DNA of 64,000 bases, taken from positions 186,001 to 250,000 of the forward strand of contig NZ_JAGPXE010000009.1 of the NCBI RefSeq assembly GCF_018070075.1. The letters are read 5' to 3'. Below, piece after piece: positions 50,403-59,703 of this stretch. Source of the DNA: Saccharopolyspora endophytica. Its GTDB lineage: Bacteria > Actinomycetota > Actinomycetes > Mycobacteriales > Pseudonocardiaceae. A program made the translations under genes and the position numbers. Position 1 is the first letter of the stretch. Every line of letters starts with the position of its first letter. The notes below the pieces were generated by a model. It made no database searches and was not told the origin of the DNA. It worked only from the letters and a program-made list of their open reading frames with translations.

Positions 50403-51620
50403 ATGCCATGCCCTTATCCGCTCGACCCGACCGGGAGCGAACTGCACGCCGAGGCGGCAGGGCTCAGCGCGCGAGGCCCCGCGACCCGGGTGGTGCTGCC
50501 CGGCGAGGTGGAGGCGTGGCTGGTCACCGACCCGGAGGTGTTGCGCTCGCTGTTCGCCGACCCCCGCGTTTCCAAGGACCCGCACCGGCATTGGCCCGGG
50601 TACCGCGATCTCCCCGCGGACTGGCCGCTGCACACCTGGGTCTCGATGCGGAACATGTTCAACTCGCACGGCGCCGAGCACCGCAGGCTCCGGGCGCTGA
50701 TCGCCCCGGCGTTCACCACCCGCCGGATCCGCGGCCTGGGCCCGCACGTCGAGCGGATCACCGGCCGGCTGCTCGACGAGGTCGCCTCCGCGGGGCCGGG
50801 TGTCGCGGTCGACCTGCGCGCGCGCTTCGCGAACCCGTTGCCCGTCGCGGTGATCAGCTCGCTGCTCGGCATCACCGATCGCGATTCCCTGGACGAGATG
50901 CGCCGGCTCGTGGAGCGGTTCTTCAGCACGACGGCCACGCCGGAGCAGGTGGTGGCCGGGATGGAAACGCTGTACCGGCGGTTCGGCGAGCACGTCTCGT
51001 CGTGCCGGCGGAATCCGGGCGACGACCTGACCAGCGACCTGCTGGCGATGCAGGACGAGGACGGCTCGCGCCTGTCGGACGGCGAGCTGACCGACACCCT
51101 GATGCTGATGTTCTCGGCGGGCCACGAGACGACCGTGAACCTGCTCGGACACGCCATCGCCGAGCTGCTCACCGAACCTCGGCACCTGGCCGCGATCCGG
51201 GCGGGCGAGCTGAGCTGGGACGCCGTCATCGAGGAGACGCTGCGCTGGCAGCCACCGCTGGCGAACCTGCCGCTGCGCTTCGCCATCGAGGACATCGAGC
51301 TGCCGGGTGGCGGCGCGATTCGTGCGGGCGAGCCGATCGTGGCGGCTCTGCTGGCGGCCAACCGGCACCCCGCGCACCGCGCCGACGGGGACCTCTTCGA
51401 CCCGGCCCGCGCTGACACCGCGCACCTCAGCTTCGGTCACGGCCCGCACTTCTGCGTCGGCTCCCAGCTCGCCCGCCTGGAGGCCCGCATCGCGCTGTCG
51501 GCGCTGTTCGACCGCTTCCCGCGGCTGACCGCGGCGTTCGGCGAACTGGAGCAGCGACCGTCGTTCATCTCCAACGGCCACGTCGACCTGTTCGCGATCC
51601 CCGTCCCGGAAGGGATCTGA
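50403..51620 (+). CDS. Cytochrome P450 (actinobacterial CYP105/107-like)
   Basis: 405-aa soluble monooxygenase. The I-helix AGHETTVNLLG, the ExxR of EETLRW and the heme-cysteine motif FGHGPHFCVGSQLARLEA are intact. The N-terminus MPCPYPLDPTGSELHAEAAGL resembles actinomycete secondary-metabolism P450s. Ferredoxin and reductase partners are not nearby. It stands alone, about 3 kb before the conservon; conservons often include a P450, but no operon link is seen here. Substrate unknown. Confidence 0.93.
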   Translation: MPCPYPLDPTGSELHAEAAGLSARGPATRVVLPGEVEAWLVTDPEVLRSLFADPRVSKDPHRHWPGYRDLPADWPLHTWVSMRNMFNSHGAEHRRLRALIAPAFTTRRIRGLGPHVERITGRLLDEVASAGPGVAVDLRARFANPLPVAVISSLLGITDRDSLDEMRRLVERFFSTTATPEQVVAGMETLYRRFGEHVSSCRRNPGDDLTSDLLAMQDEDGSRLSDGELTDTLMLMFSAGHETTVNLLGHAIAELLTEPRHLAAIRAGELSWDAVIEETLRWQPPLANLPLRFAIEDIELPGGGAIRAGEPIVAALLAANRHPAHRADGDLFDPARADTAHLSFGHGPHFCVGSQLARLEARIALSALFDRFPRLTAAFGELEQRPSFISNGHVDLFAIPVPEGI

Positions 51621-51627
51621 GGGCGAG

Positions 51628-51665
51628 CGGGCCGTTCGCCCGGCGAGACCGGCGCGAACGGCCCG
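51628..51665. terminator. Bidirectional hairpin between the P450 and DUF4015 genes
   Basis: 12-bp perfect stem CGGGCCGTTCGC/GCGAACGGCCCG with a 14-base loop, in the short convergent gap. No T-tract. Confidence 0.65.
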
Positions 51666-51671
51666 TCCCGG

Positions 51672-53255
51672 TCAGCCCCTCGGTACCAGTGCCGCGTCGT
51701 GGTAGCGGCAGTTCGGCGCCCACAGCAGGAACGAGTTCATCCCGTTGCTGCGCGAGGCGTCGATCTGGGCCGCGACCTCGCCCGGGCCGTAGGACACCCC
51801 GAGGCTGAAGTCCTGCAGCCACGGGATGATCTGCACATCGGTCCCCTCCACTGCCTTGCCGAACGCGGCCAGCGAGCGGGCCACGATGTCGTAGGGCTGG
51901 CTGTTGGGGTTGCCGACGCCGAACTCACCGGCCGCCCAGTGCGACGGGTAGACCATCGGCGCGATGTAGTCGACGTAGTGCGACATCTGCCGGACGTCCT
52001 GGGCGATCTCGGTCGGCCGGTCGACGGCGATGCCGAACACCGATGCGCCCAGCAGCGCGCCGCGCGAGCGGACCTCGGTCTGGGTCTGGCGCAGGAACTC
52101 CGCGATGGAGGTCTCCGGTGTGCCGACCAGGTTCGGGATCCGCATCTCCTCCATGTGGCCGTCCGGCCGGCGCACGTAGTCGTAGAGCACGTCGTCGAAG
52201 CCGAGCTGGGCCGCTTCGGCGGCGATGTCGACGTTGTACTGGCGCACCACCGGGTCGGCGAAGTTGGTGAACGCGTACTGCCCGTAGCCGCTGGACCAGG
52301 GCGAACCGCCCGAGGTCTGCACGACGCGTTCGGGGTGGCCGCTGTTCCAGGAGGCCGCGCCGAGCACCGGGTCCTTGAACGCCACGAGCCTGCCGACGAC
52401 CCGCACGCCCATGCCGTGCAGCTGGTCGAGCGCCTGGCGCGCGTTGTAGTAGCCCTTGACGGCGCCGATCTGGTGGGCCATCGGGACCGCGGAGTCGTAG
52501 ACGACCTCGCCGCTCTCGTCCTTGAGGTCGAGCTCGACGGTGTCGATCTTGCCCTGGCGGGCCATCTCCAGGATCGGCTCGCGCAGCGAGTCGCTGGTCC
52601 AGGCCATGCCGGTGACGTGCACCGCGCGCATGCCCGGGTGTTTGATGTGGACGGTCATGACCCGTTCGGCCCGGTTGCCCGCCACGTCGGTGGCGACGAC
52701 CTTGACGTCGCGGTCCGGCTTGTCGACCACGACGCTGAACGCGCCCTGCGGGTCGGTCTTGACCTGCTTGCCCGCGACCTCGACGCGCTCGGCCCCGTGG
52801 GCTCTGCCGTTGACGGTCACCGGGCGGTTGGGACCTTCCGGCCGCAGCGAGTCCTCGACCTGGAGGTCCGGCGGCGTGCTGTCCACAGTGAACTCGTGAC
52901 TCGTGGTGTCTGAACCGAGCCAGGAGATGCTGCGCGGTGCGTCGACGACCAACTCGTGCGGTCCGTCCGGCAGCCCGGCGGGCGCCAGGGCCATACCGCC
53001 CGCGACCTGCCGCGCGGCGATTTCCCGGCCATCGACCGTGATCTTGGCGTTGTTCACGCCCTGGATACCGACTTCGGCATTGGTGTTCACCGGCTGATCC
53101 AAACCGGTGATCTTCACGTCCTCAGTGGACAGTGTGCGTAACAGGAGGAAACCGAAGAGCAGCACCAGCGCGGTACCGACTCCGATCACGACGTACTTGG
53201 GCATTCCGGCGCTGATGGCCTTGATGCGGGCGCGCGCTGAAGCAGCATCCGACAT
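51672..53255 (-). CDS. Membrane-anchored putative glycoside hydrolase (DUF4015)
   Basis: 527 aa. A single N-terminal membrane anchor (YVVIGVGTALVLLFGFLLL, residues 21-39) is followed by Ig-like extracellular segments (about 45-205) and a TIM-barrel DUF4015 domain: HVTGMAWTSDSL, DTVELDLKDESGEVVYDS, VVGRLVAFKDP, FDDVLYDYVRRPDG with its acidic residues and DYIAPMVYPSHW. Probably acts on a cell-surface polysaccharide; the substrate is not established. Divergent from the deacetylase gene. Confidence 0.85.
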   Translation of the reverse strand: MSDAASARARIKAISAGMPKYVVIGVGTALVLLFGFLLLRTLSTEDVKITGLDQPVNTNAEVGIQGVNNAKITVDGREIAARQVAGGMALAPAGLPDGPHELVVDAPRSISWLGSDTTSHEFTVDSTPPDLQVEDSLRPEGPNRPVTVNGRAHGAERVEVAGKQVKTDPQGAFSVVVDKPDRDVKVVATDVAGNRAERVMTVHIKHPGMRAVHVTGMAWTSDSLREPILEMARQGKIDTVELDLKDESGEVVYDSAVPMAHQIGAVKGYYNARQALDQLHGMGVRVVGRLVAFKDPVLGAASWNSGHPERVVQTSGGSPWSSGYGQYAFTNFADPVVRQYNVDIAAEAAQLGFDDVLYDYVRRPDGHMEEMRIPNLVGTPETSIAEFLRQTQTEVRSRGALLGASVFGIAVDRPTEIAQDVRQMSHYVDYIAPMVYPSHWAAGEFGVGNPNSQPYDIVARSLAAFGKAVEGTDVQIIPWLQDFSLGVSYGPGEVAAQIDASRSNGMNSFLLWAPNCRYHDAALVPRG

Positions 53256-53431
53256 CGGTTTCGCCTCCCCGACTTAGGCGAACTCGCGCGGTGCACGAAT
53301 TTCCTTGCTGGACAATTGTGTTCCGGCCGCTCCCGGCGTCCGGAAACCCACTGTCGCAGTCGGATCGGGCTAGATCAATTGGCCAGTTGGAGTATCCCGG
53401 AACTGGAACCTGATCTATACCGTTGGTTCCG

Positions 53432-54451
53432 ATGTTGCCCTCCAGAACCACGGTTCGCGCCGCCGCGCTCGCGATGTTGCTCGCGTCCGCCGCGTGCAGC
53501 GCACCCGCCGCGCCCGCTCCGCCGCCGCCTCCCGCTCCCGCCGCACCGCCCGCTCCCCCACCGCCACCGGACCCCGCATCGGTCGGGGCCAACGAGCTCG
53601 GGGACGTCCCGGTGCTGATGTACCACCGCATCACACCCGCTCCGAGCAGCGTGTACGACCGCACTCCCGCCGATTTCCGAGCGGAGCTGGAACGACTCGC
53701 CCGCGAGGGTTACGTTCCGGTGACGGCCACCGAGTACGCCACCGGGAAGATCGACATCCCGGCGGGCAAGCACCCCGTGGTGCTGACCTTCGACGACGGT
53801 TCGGCCACCCAGTTCACTGTGGACCCGGCGGGGAACCCGGCGCCGGAATCGGCCGTCGGCATCCTGCTCTCGGTGGCTCGGACCAACCCGGGTTTCCGCC
53901 CAGTGGCAACGATGTACGTGTTCAATCCGCCGTTCGAGGAGCCCACCGGTCGGCGCAGCCTCACCTGGTTGCACGACAACGGTTTCGAGATCGGCAACCA
54001 CACGATGAACCACCCCAACCTCGGCCGGGTCTCCTCGGCGGAGGCGCAGCAGGAGATCGCCGGGATGCAGCGCGTCATCACCGACGCCGTCCCGGGACTG
54101 CGGGTGGACTCCATCGCGCTGCCGCTGGGCATGCACCCCGACGACGAGCGGCTGGCCTCCGACGGCTCCGCCGACGGGGTCACCTACCACCACACGAGCG
54201 TGATGCTGGTGGGCTCGAACCCGGCTCCGTCGCCGTTCACCACCGACTTCGACCCGGCCAACGTCCCGCGCATCCGCTCGCAGGGCCCGGTGGGCGAGGA
54301 CGCGGGTTACGGCTCGGCGGCCTGGCTCGACAAGCTCGCCGCCGCCCCGGCGTCGCGCTACACCTCCGACGGAGATCCGGCGAAGACCTCGGCACCCCGC
54401 TCGGCGAGCGCCCAGCCGGCGCCGGGCGCACCGAACGTCCAGCGCTACTGA
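53432..54451 (+). CDS. Secreted polysaccharide deacetylase (NodB domain)
   Basis: 339 aa. Signal peptide with an imperfect lipobox (LLASAACS), so lipoprotein attachment is possible but unsure; then a striking Pro/Ala linker (residues about 27-50). The NodB catalytic domain follows: VPVLMYHRIT, VVLTFDDGSATQF with the base and metal aspartates, and GNHTMNHPNL with the metal histidines. Likely removes acetyl groups from peptidoglycan or another wall glycan. ATG at 53432; a TTG three codons earlier is possible. Confidence 0.85.
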   Translation: MLPSRTTVRAAALAMLLASAACSAPAAPAPPPPPAPAAPPAPPPPPDPASVGANELGDVPVLMYHRITPAPSSVYDRTPADFRAELERLAREGYVPVTATEYATGKIDIPAGKHPVVLTFDDGSATQFTVDPAGNPAPESAVGILLSVARTNPGFRPVATMYVFNPPFEEPTGRRSLTWLHDNGFEIGNHTMNHPNLGRVSSAEAQQEIAGMQRVITDAVPGLRVDSIALPLGMHPDDERLASDGSADGVTYHHTSVMLVGSNPAPSPFTTDFDPANVPRIRSQGPVGEDAGYGSAAWLDKLAAAPASRYTSDGDPAKTSAPRSASAQPAPGAPNVQRY

Positions 54452-54452
54452 C

Positions 54453-54499
54453 ACCGCTTCGCGCAGCTGCGACCGGGATCCGCAGCTGCGCGAAGCGGT
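54453..54499 (+). terminator. Terminator after the deacetylase gene
   Basis: Perfect 19-bp stem (starting ACCGCTTCGCGCAGCTGCG) with a 9-base loop, 1 bp after the stop codon. The longest perfect single hairpin that directly abuts a stop codon in the window. Confidence 0.8.
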
Positions 54500-54668
54500 T
54501 GCTCGGTTTGTGGTTCCGCATGCTGATCGTGACCACTGCGTAGCCTGCGTTGGTATGAACGTGTCACGTGCGTTGACACGACTGCCAATCCGCGACACGC
54601 AGGGTTGATCAGCTGCTAGCGTCCGTGCACTCATCATCGCCGCTGAAACCGGAGGGGGGTTTCCGCTG

Positions 54669-56843
54669 GTGACGTCACAGGACGCCGAGACTCATCACCG
54701 GACCATCAAGAGGCGTCTTTCGCGCGCGCTCACACTGCCGATCGTGCTGCTGTCGGTCGTGCTGCTGTCCTCGACGGTGCCGCAGGGGGTCGAATCCTTC
54801 GTCGTCTGGAGGATCGGGGTCGCGGCCGAGGAGGCCGGTACGTCCGCGATGCGCGGTTTCGATTCGCTCCAGCGCGAACGCGACCTGTCGGTGCGGACCG
54901 AGATCCCGCCCGCGGAGTTGGCCGCCGCGCGTGCCGCGACCGACCGCAACATCGACGAGCTCAACGCCACGCTGGACTCCCTGACGGGATACGCGCCGGA
55001 ACCGATCGCGGAGAAGACCGCGCAGTTCCAGCGCCGCCTGGCCGAACTGCCGCAGCGCCGCCTGCTCGCGCAGGGCAGCGAGCTCAACCGCCGCGCGACC
55101 GTCGACTACTTCAACTCCGTGATCGACTCGGGCATCGACCTGTTCGACACCCAGTCCCGCCTCGCCCACGACATCCAGGTCACCCAGGACGGCATCACCG
55201 CCACCGAGCTGCTGCGCGCCTCCGACCTGATGCAGCGCGCGGCCATGATCGGCGGGGCCGCGGTGGACTCGGGTCGTTTCGACGCGGGCGAGCACCTGGC
55301 GTTCGCCGAGCGGGTGTTCACCTACCGCAGCCGGATCCGGGCCGAGAGCGCCCATTCCGCGCCGCAGGTGCAGCAGCGCTACCGCGAGCTGACGCGAACC
55401 GGGGCCTGGGAGCGGCTCACCGCGGTGGAGGACCAGCTGATCGCGGCCGGCGCGGATGCGGTGCACCCGATGTCACCGCAGCAGCAGCGGGCCTGGCACA
55501 CCGACGTCAGCACCGTGGGCCGCGAGCTCAACGCGATGTCGATGGCCCAGTCCGACCACGCGATCACGCTGGGCATGACGCAGAGCTACGCGAAGTTCGT
55601 CTGGACGATCCTGGTGGTGCTGGTCGCGGTCGCGGTGACCGCGGGCTGCTGGTGGTACTCGTGGCGCAACATCGGGGTCACCGAGCAGGTGCTGGCGCGG
55701 CTGGCCCGGCTGCGCGACGCGGTGCTGCACCGCACCAACGACCTGCTGCCGCCGATCCTGGAGCGCGCCCGGGAGGGCAAGCGCGTCGACGTGGACGGCG
55801 AGCTGGGCAAGCTGGACTTCGGTCGCGACGAGATCGGCCAGGTCGCCGACGCGATGGAGGTCTCGCAGCGCGCCACCATCGACGCCACGATCAACGAGGC
55901 CGGGACGCACGCGGCGTTCCGCAGCGCCATCGCCGCGATCGCCAGCGGGCAGCAGACGCTCATCCAGCAGGCGATCGTGCTCATCGACGCCGCCGAGCAC
56001 GACGAGCAGGATCCGGCCAAGCTGCGGCGGTTGCTGCAGGTCGACAGCACGGTCACGCGGCTGCGGCGCAAGATCGAGAACCTGCGGGTGCTCTCCGGTG
56101 ACCGTCCCGGTCGCCGCTGGCGCGACCCGGTGCCGCTGGGCAAGCTCGTGCAGTCGGCGATCGGCGAGACCGAGCACTACACGCGGATCAACGTCCGCGC
56201 GGTGCCCGCGGTGGCGGTCAAGGGTCCGGCGGTCACCGACACGATCCGGGTGCTGGCGGAGCTGATGGACAACGCCACCCGCTTCTCGCCGCCGAACTCG
56301 CCGGTGGTGGTGCGGGTGGAGCGCACCGACGACCGCGTGCTGGTGGAGATCGAGGACCGCGGTCTGGGCATGAAGGAACCCGACCGCGAGCGCATCAACC
56401 GAACCCTCGCCGCGCCACCGGATTTCACCGCGACGTCGGTGCAGGACGACGTGCGGCTCGGTCTCGTCGTGGTGAGCAGGCTCGCGCAGCGGCGGGGCAT
56501 CGCCGTCAGCCTGCACCCCGGTGACGGTTCGGGCACGCGCGCCTCGGTGGCGCTGCCCGGCGACATCATCGCCGAGCACGTGTCCGCGAAGCGCGAGCGC
56601 AGCGCCGAGACGACGATCCGGATGCGCCGCCGACCCCACAGCACCTCGACGGTGTCCGAACCGGACTCGCCGGGCGGCCTGCCGCAGCGCAAGCGCGGCA
56701 CGACGCTCGCGCGGCTCAAGGGCAGACCGGGCGAATCCTCCACGGAGGAAGCGGTTTCCGAGGATGAAGACCAGTCGTCCGGGGCGGTAGCGTTCATGAA
56801 CCAGATCCGACGCGCCCGCGCCGAGCAGGAGGGACGTTCGTGA
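54669..56843 (+). CDS. cvnA: Conservon sensor kinase-like protein CvnA
   Basis: 724-aa membrane protein heading a cvn (conservon) operon. Membrane helices at about 21-40 and 313-333 flank an extracellular nitrate/nitrite-sensing (NIT-like) domain; a HAMP-like stretch and an HATPase domain follow (N-box ELMDNATRFSPP, EDRGLGM, GLVVVSRLAQRRG). The dimerisation segment reads LLQVDSTVTRLRRKIENL: family members normally have a DH pair here (recall), so the phosphoacceptor His appears replaced by Ser. It probably signals through the GTPase module rather than a phosphorelay. The C-terminus is disordered. Confidence 0.9.
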   Translation: MTSQDAETHHRTIKRRLSRALTLPIVLLSVVLLSSTVPQGVESFVVWRIGVAAEEAGTSAMRGFDSLQRERDLSVRTEIPPAELAAARAATDRNIDELNATLDSLTGYAPEPIAEKTAQFQRRLAELPQRRLLAQGSELNRRATVDYFNSVIDSGIDLFDTQSRLAHDIQVTQDGITATELLRASDLMQRAAMIGGAAVDSGRFDAGEHLAFAERVFTYRSRIRAESAHSAPQVQQRYRELTRTGAWERLTAVEDQLIAAGADAVHPMSPQQQRAWHTDVSTVGRELNAMSMAQSDHAITLGMTQSYAKFVWTILVVLVAVAVTAGCWWYSWRNIGVTEQVLARLARLRDAVLHRTNDLLPPILERAREGKRVDVDGELGKLDFGRDEIGQVADAMEVSQRATIDATINEAGTHAAFRSAIAAIASGQQTLIQQAIVLIDAAEHDEQDPAKLRRLLQVDSTVTRLRRKIENLRVLSGDRPGRRWRDPVPLGKLVQSAIGETEHYTRINVRAVPAVAVKGPAVTDTIRVLAELMDNATRFSPPNSPVVVRVERTDDRVLVEIEDRGLGMKEPDRERINRTLAAPPDFTATSVQDDVRLGLVVVSRLAQRRGIAVSLHPGDGSGTRASVALPGDIIAEHVSAKRERSAETTIRMRRRPHSTSTVSEPDSPGGLPQRKRGTTLARLKGRPGESSTEEAVSEDEDQSSGAVAFMNQIRRARAEQEGRS

Positions 56844-57220
56844 ACAGCGACAACCTGAGCTGGTTGCTCGAAGATTTCCGCCGGCAGGTTCCCGACGTCC
56901 GGGGCCTCATCTTGTTCTCGGCCGACGGTCTGCCCACCTCGTTCTCCGGCATGCCCGAGGACGAGGCCGATGCGCTGGCCGCGCTGGGGGCCTCGATCAA
57001 CAGCATGGTGGCCGGCGCGAGCGCGCACACCGGTTCCGGCGGTGTGCGGAGCACCCTGATCGAGAGCGACGAGGCGTTCCTGATGCTCAGCCAGGCCGCG
57101 GAGCGCACCGGCCTGCTGGTCGTCGTCCCGGCGAGCGCGGACCTCGAACTGGCGGCCACGGCCGTCGAGCAGCTGGTCTCGCGGGTGGGTTCGCACCTGG
57201 CCACCCCGGCGCGGCGGTGA
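56840..57220 (+). CDS. cvnB: Roadblock/LC7 protein CvnB
   Basis: 126-aa Roadblock/LC7 fold: LSWLLEDFRRQVPDVRGLIL, FSADGLPTSFSGMPEDEAD, SINSMVAGASAHTGSG. Members of this family act as GTPase-activating or scaffold proteins for the small GTPase encoded two genes later. GTG start overlapping cvnA by 4 bp. Confidence 0.95.
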   Translation: MNSDNLSWLLEDFRRQVPDVRGLILFSADGLPTSFSGMPEDEADALAALGASINSMVAGASAHTGSGGVRSTLIESDEAFLMLSQAAERTGLLVVVPASADLELAATAVEQLVSRVGSHLATPARR

Positions 57221-57576
57221 CCGGCATGGCCGAGTGGAACGACGACGAACCCGGACCGCTGGTGCGGCCCTACGTGCACACCGGCGGTCGCACCGACGTC
57301 ACCAGCGACGAGCTTGACGTGTCGGCCCTGCTGCACGCGATTCCCGAGACCACCGTCGACGACGTGTCGCTGAGCGCCACGACGGTGCGGGAGTTGTGCT
57401 CGAAACCGGTTTCGCTGGCGGAGATCGCCGCGGAGCTGGAAAGCCCGATCTCGGTGGCGCGCGTGCTGGTCGGCGACCTCGTCGACCGCGGCCTGCTGCG
57501 GGTGACCGCGCCGCGCACCGACCGGCCCGACGTTTCGTTCATAGAGAGGCTTCGCAACGATGTCCGGAACCTTTGA
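57217..57576 (+). CDS. cvnC: DUF742 protein CvnC
   Basis: 119 aa. The N-terminal GPLVRPYVHTGGRT and the winged-helix-like body (LCSKPVSLAEIAAELESPIS, VARVLVGDLVDRGLL) are diagnostic of DUF742. The GTG at 57217 overlaps cvnB; the ATG at 57226 is a possible alternative. Its end overlaps cvnD by 17 bp. Thought to be part of the membrane-associated conservon complex. Confidence 0.94.
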   Translation: MTGMAEWNDDEPGPLVRPYVHTGGRTDVTSDELDVSALLHAIPETTVDDVSLSATTVRELCSKPVSLAEIAAELESPISVARVLVGDLVDRGLLRVTAPRTDRPDVSFIERLRNDVRNL

Positions 57577-58156
57577 CCCGAACACGACCTCGGCGAAGAT
57601 CGTGATCGCCGGGGCTTTCGGGGTCGGCAAGACCACGATGATCACCAAGCTCACCGATCGGGAACCGCTGCGGACCGAGGAGATCCTCACCGAGGCGGGC
57701 GTCGGGATCGACGACCTGGCGAACTTGCAGGACAAGAAGACGACGACGGTCGCCCTGGACTTCGGCCGCCTGGATCTGCCCAGCGGCCCGAAGCTCTACC
57801 TGTTCGGCACTCCCGGCCAGGACCGCTTCTGGCCGATGTGGGACAGCATCGCGCTCGGCGCGCTGGGCGCGATCGTCATCGTCGACACCGAGCGGCTCAA
57901 CCAGTGCTTCGCGATCCTGGACTTCTTCGAGGACCGGGGAATCCCGTTCGTGGTCGCGGTCAACGAGTTCGACGGCACCCCGCGCCACCAACCGGACCAG
58001 ATCGCCGCGGCGCTCGACCTCGACCCGGAGATCCCGGTCCTGACCTTCGACGCCCGGAGCAAGCAGGACACCAAGGAAGTCCTGGTCACGGTCCTGGACC
58101 GAGCCATCGAATTCCGCACGCCCCACTCGAACCCCGCCCGAGCAACAGGCCTCTGA
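57560..58156 (+). CDS. cvnD: Ras-like small GTPase CvnD
   Basis: 198-aa GTP-binding protein: P-loop IAGAFGVGKTTM, switch region with TTTVALDFGRL, the G3-like FGTPGQDRFW and G4-like VAVNEFD (Glu in place of the usual Lys of NKxD). Completes cvnABCD; in Streptomyces coelicolor such modules influence development and antibiotic production. No P450 (cvnE/F) follows. Confidence 0.95.
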   Translation: MSGTFDPNTTSAKIVIAGAFGVGKTTMITKLTDREPLRTEEILTEAGVGIDDLANLQDKKTTTVALDFGRLDLPSGPKLYLFGTPGQDRFWPMWDSIALGALGAIVIVDTERLNQCFAILDFFEDRGIPFVVAVNEFDGTPRHQPDQIAAALDLDPEIPVLTFDARSKQDTKEVLVTVLDRAIEFRTPHSNPARATGL

Positions 58157-58474
58157 CCCCGGCAACGGGCAGTTCTGGTGCGAACCGACCGGACGAGGAG
58201 GACCTCGATCACGAACAACTCGAACCGGAACCGCCCCTGGCCGAGCAACCCCGCCCAGCTCACCTCACCATGTCGACGACGGAGAACAACGAGCGTTCAG
58301 CCAACCGGGCAAATCCGAATCCACGCACCGGAAACGACAGCTGAACCGCATTCGCCCAGCAACTTCCTCTCCGCTGCTCTGAACGGCTGATCGATCCTCA
58401 AAGCACCGCGCGGCCAACCGCACTTCCGGTTCACTGATCCACCAGCCGGGATCTCACGACGGCGAGGAGACGGG
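58157..58474. other. Region after the conservon
   Basis: 318 bp without a convincing gene. A 70-codon frame at 58178-58390 has Arg/Ser/Asn-rich composition unlike the neighbours and no recognisable start signal. No clear terminator was found after cvnD. Confidence 0.4.
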
Positions 58475-59134
58475 TTGCCGAGAATCAGCGTCCGCGAGTA
58501 CATCCGCAACGGGACCAAGGTCAGGGCCCACACGCGGGGCGGACCAAGACGGAGGACCAGCGCGGTCGTTGCGGTCGCGCTCGGCGGATCGATCGCGCTC
58601 GGCGGCGGTGGCACCGCAGCTTTCGAGGGAATCTCGACGCCCAAGCCGAGACCTCGCACCGCGCAGTCCGCGAAGAGCCCTGTCGAAGTCGAACTGCGCG
58701 CAGTCGCGCGCTGGAGAAGCCGCGGCTACCAGGTCGAGGTGCAGGAACGCAGCCAGCTCGGGGCCTGCGACGACACGTCATACGGCGATGTGAAGCGCTT
58801 CTTCGCCGCACACCCCTGCCGCACGTTGCACCGGTTCATGGCCGAGCTGAGCAAGCCACGCAGCGGCAGCGTGGTCGTGGCAGTCTCGACGGTCGACATG
58901 CCCGGCATCGATTCGGCCAAGGAGTTCAAGAGGCTCGTGGACAGGCACGGCACCGGCAACGTCCTCGAACTCCCCAAGGAGTTCCGCAAGTACCGCAAGG
59001 TCGAGTTCACCGGTCATCGGTACGACTCGTGGCGGGATGACAACCTCGTCACCAACATCCAGGTCGAGCCCGTGGCGGGGAGCAAGCTCGGGTTGTTCAC
59101 CATCACAGAGATCTTGAGCCTGGCGAGTTCCTGA
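58475..59134 (+). CDS. Orphan actinobacterial membrane-anchored protein
   Basis: 219 aa, function unknown. The N-terminus MPRISVREYIRNGTKVRAHT looks like a motif placed before the membrane segment (VVAVALGGSIALGGGGTAA, about 31-49). The rest would lie outside the cell or be anchored: CDDTSYGDVKRFFAAHPC with two cysteines, VVVAVSTVDMPG and LVDRHGTGNV. I recall similar uncharacterised actinomycete proteins. TTG start, supported by GAGGAG 6 bases upstream. Codon composition is slightly less GC-rich than its neighbours. Confidence 0.7.
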   Translation: MPRISVREYIRNGTKVRAHTRGGPRRRTSAVVAVALGGSIALGGGGTAAFEGISTPKPRPRTAQSAKSPVEVELRAVARWRSRGYQVEVQERSQLGACDDTSYGDVKRFFAAHPCRTLHRFMAELSKPRSGSVVVAVSTVDMPGIDSAKEFKRLVDRHGTGNVLELPKEFRKYRKVEFTGHRYDSWRDDNLVTNIQVEPVAGSKLGLFTITEILSLASS

Positions 59135-59136
59135 GG

Positions 59137-59703
59137 TCACGCCTCGTCGAGCCACTGCTGGTGGGTGAGGGCGTATTCGACGTCGCCGTGTTCGGCGCCG
59201 GGTATGGGGCCTTCGGGCCATTCGGTGAAGAACGTGCGGACGTAGCGGAGCCCGGCCTTCTCCATGACGCGGCGGGATCCGGTGTTGACCGCCATCGTCT
59301 GGGCCCAGACCCGGCGCAGGCCGAGCTCGGCGAATCCCTCGTGGACCAGCGCCCGCGCGCCCTCGGTGGCCAGACCGCTGCCCCAGGTGGAGCGGAGCAT
59401 CCGGTAGCCGAGCTCGAAGTCGTCGGACTCCTCGGGTGTCCGCGGGTGGAACTTGAACACGCCCAGGAACTCACCGCTTTCGCGGTCGACGGCGCTCCAG
59501 ACGCCGTGGCCGCCGAAGCGATCGTAGCGCTCCCGGTACATCGGCAGGGCCTTCAGCCGCACCTCGTCGAAGGTCGTCGGCAGCCCGCCGTTGAGGTAGC
59601 GCATGACCTCGGGATCGTTGTTCATGCGGAACAAGCCGTCGGCATCGGCCTCGGTGAGCTCCCGCAGCACCATCCGCGCGGTCTCCAGGAAGATCCGGGC
59701 CAC
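59137..59703 (-). CDS. GNAT-family N-acetyltransferase (RimJ/RimL-like)
   Basis: 188 aa. ETARMVLRELTEADADGLFRM at the start, LGYRMLRSTWGSGLATEGAR carrying the acetyl-CoA pyrophosphate loop, and NTGSRRVMEKAGLRYVRTF are the standard landmarks. May acetylate a protein N-terminus or a small amine; not resolvable. Start abuts the priA stop, so co-transcription is likely. Confidence 0.9.
   Translation of the reverse strand: MARIFLETARMVLRELTEADADGLFRMNNDPEVMRYLNGGLPTTFDEVRLKALPMYRERYDRFGGHGVWSAVDRESGEFLGVFKFHPRTPEESDDFELGYRMLRSTWGSGLATEGARALVHEGFAELGLRRVWAQTMAVNTGSRRVMEKAGLRYVRTFFTEWPEGPIPGAEHGDVEYALTHQQWLDEA

Noticed and set aside
58178-58390. 70-codon frame after cvnD.
   Set aside because: Composition unlike neighbours, no ribosome site and no recognisable motif; treated as non-coding.
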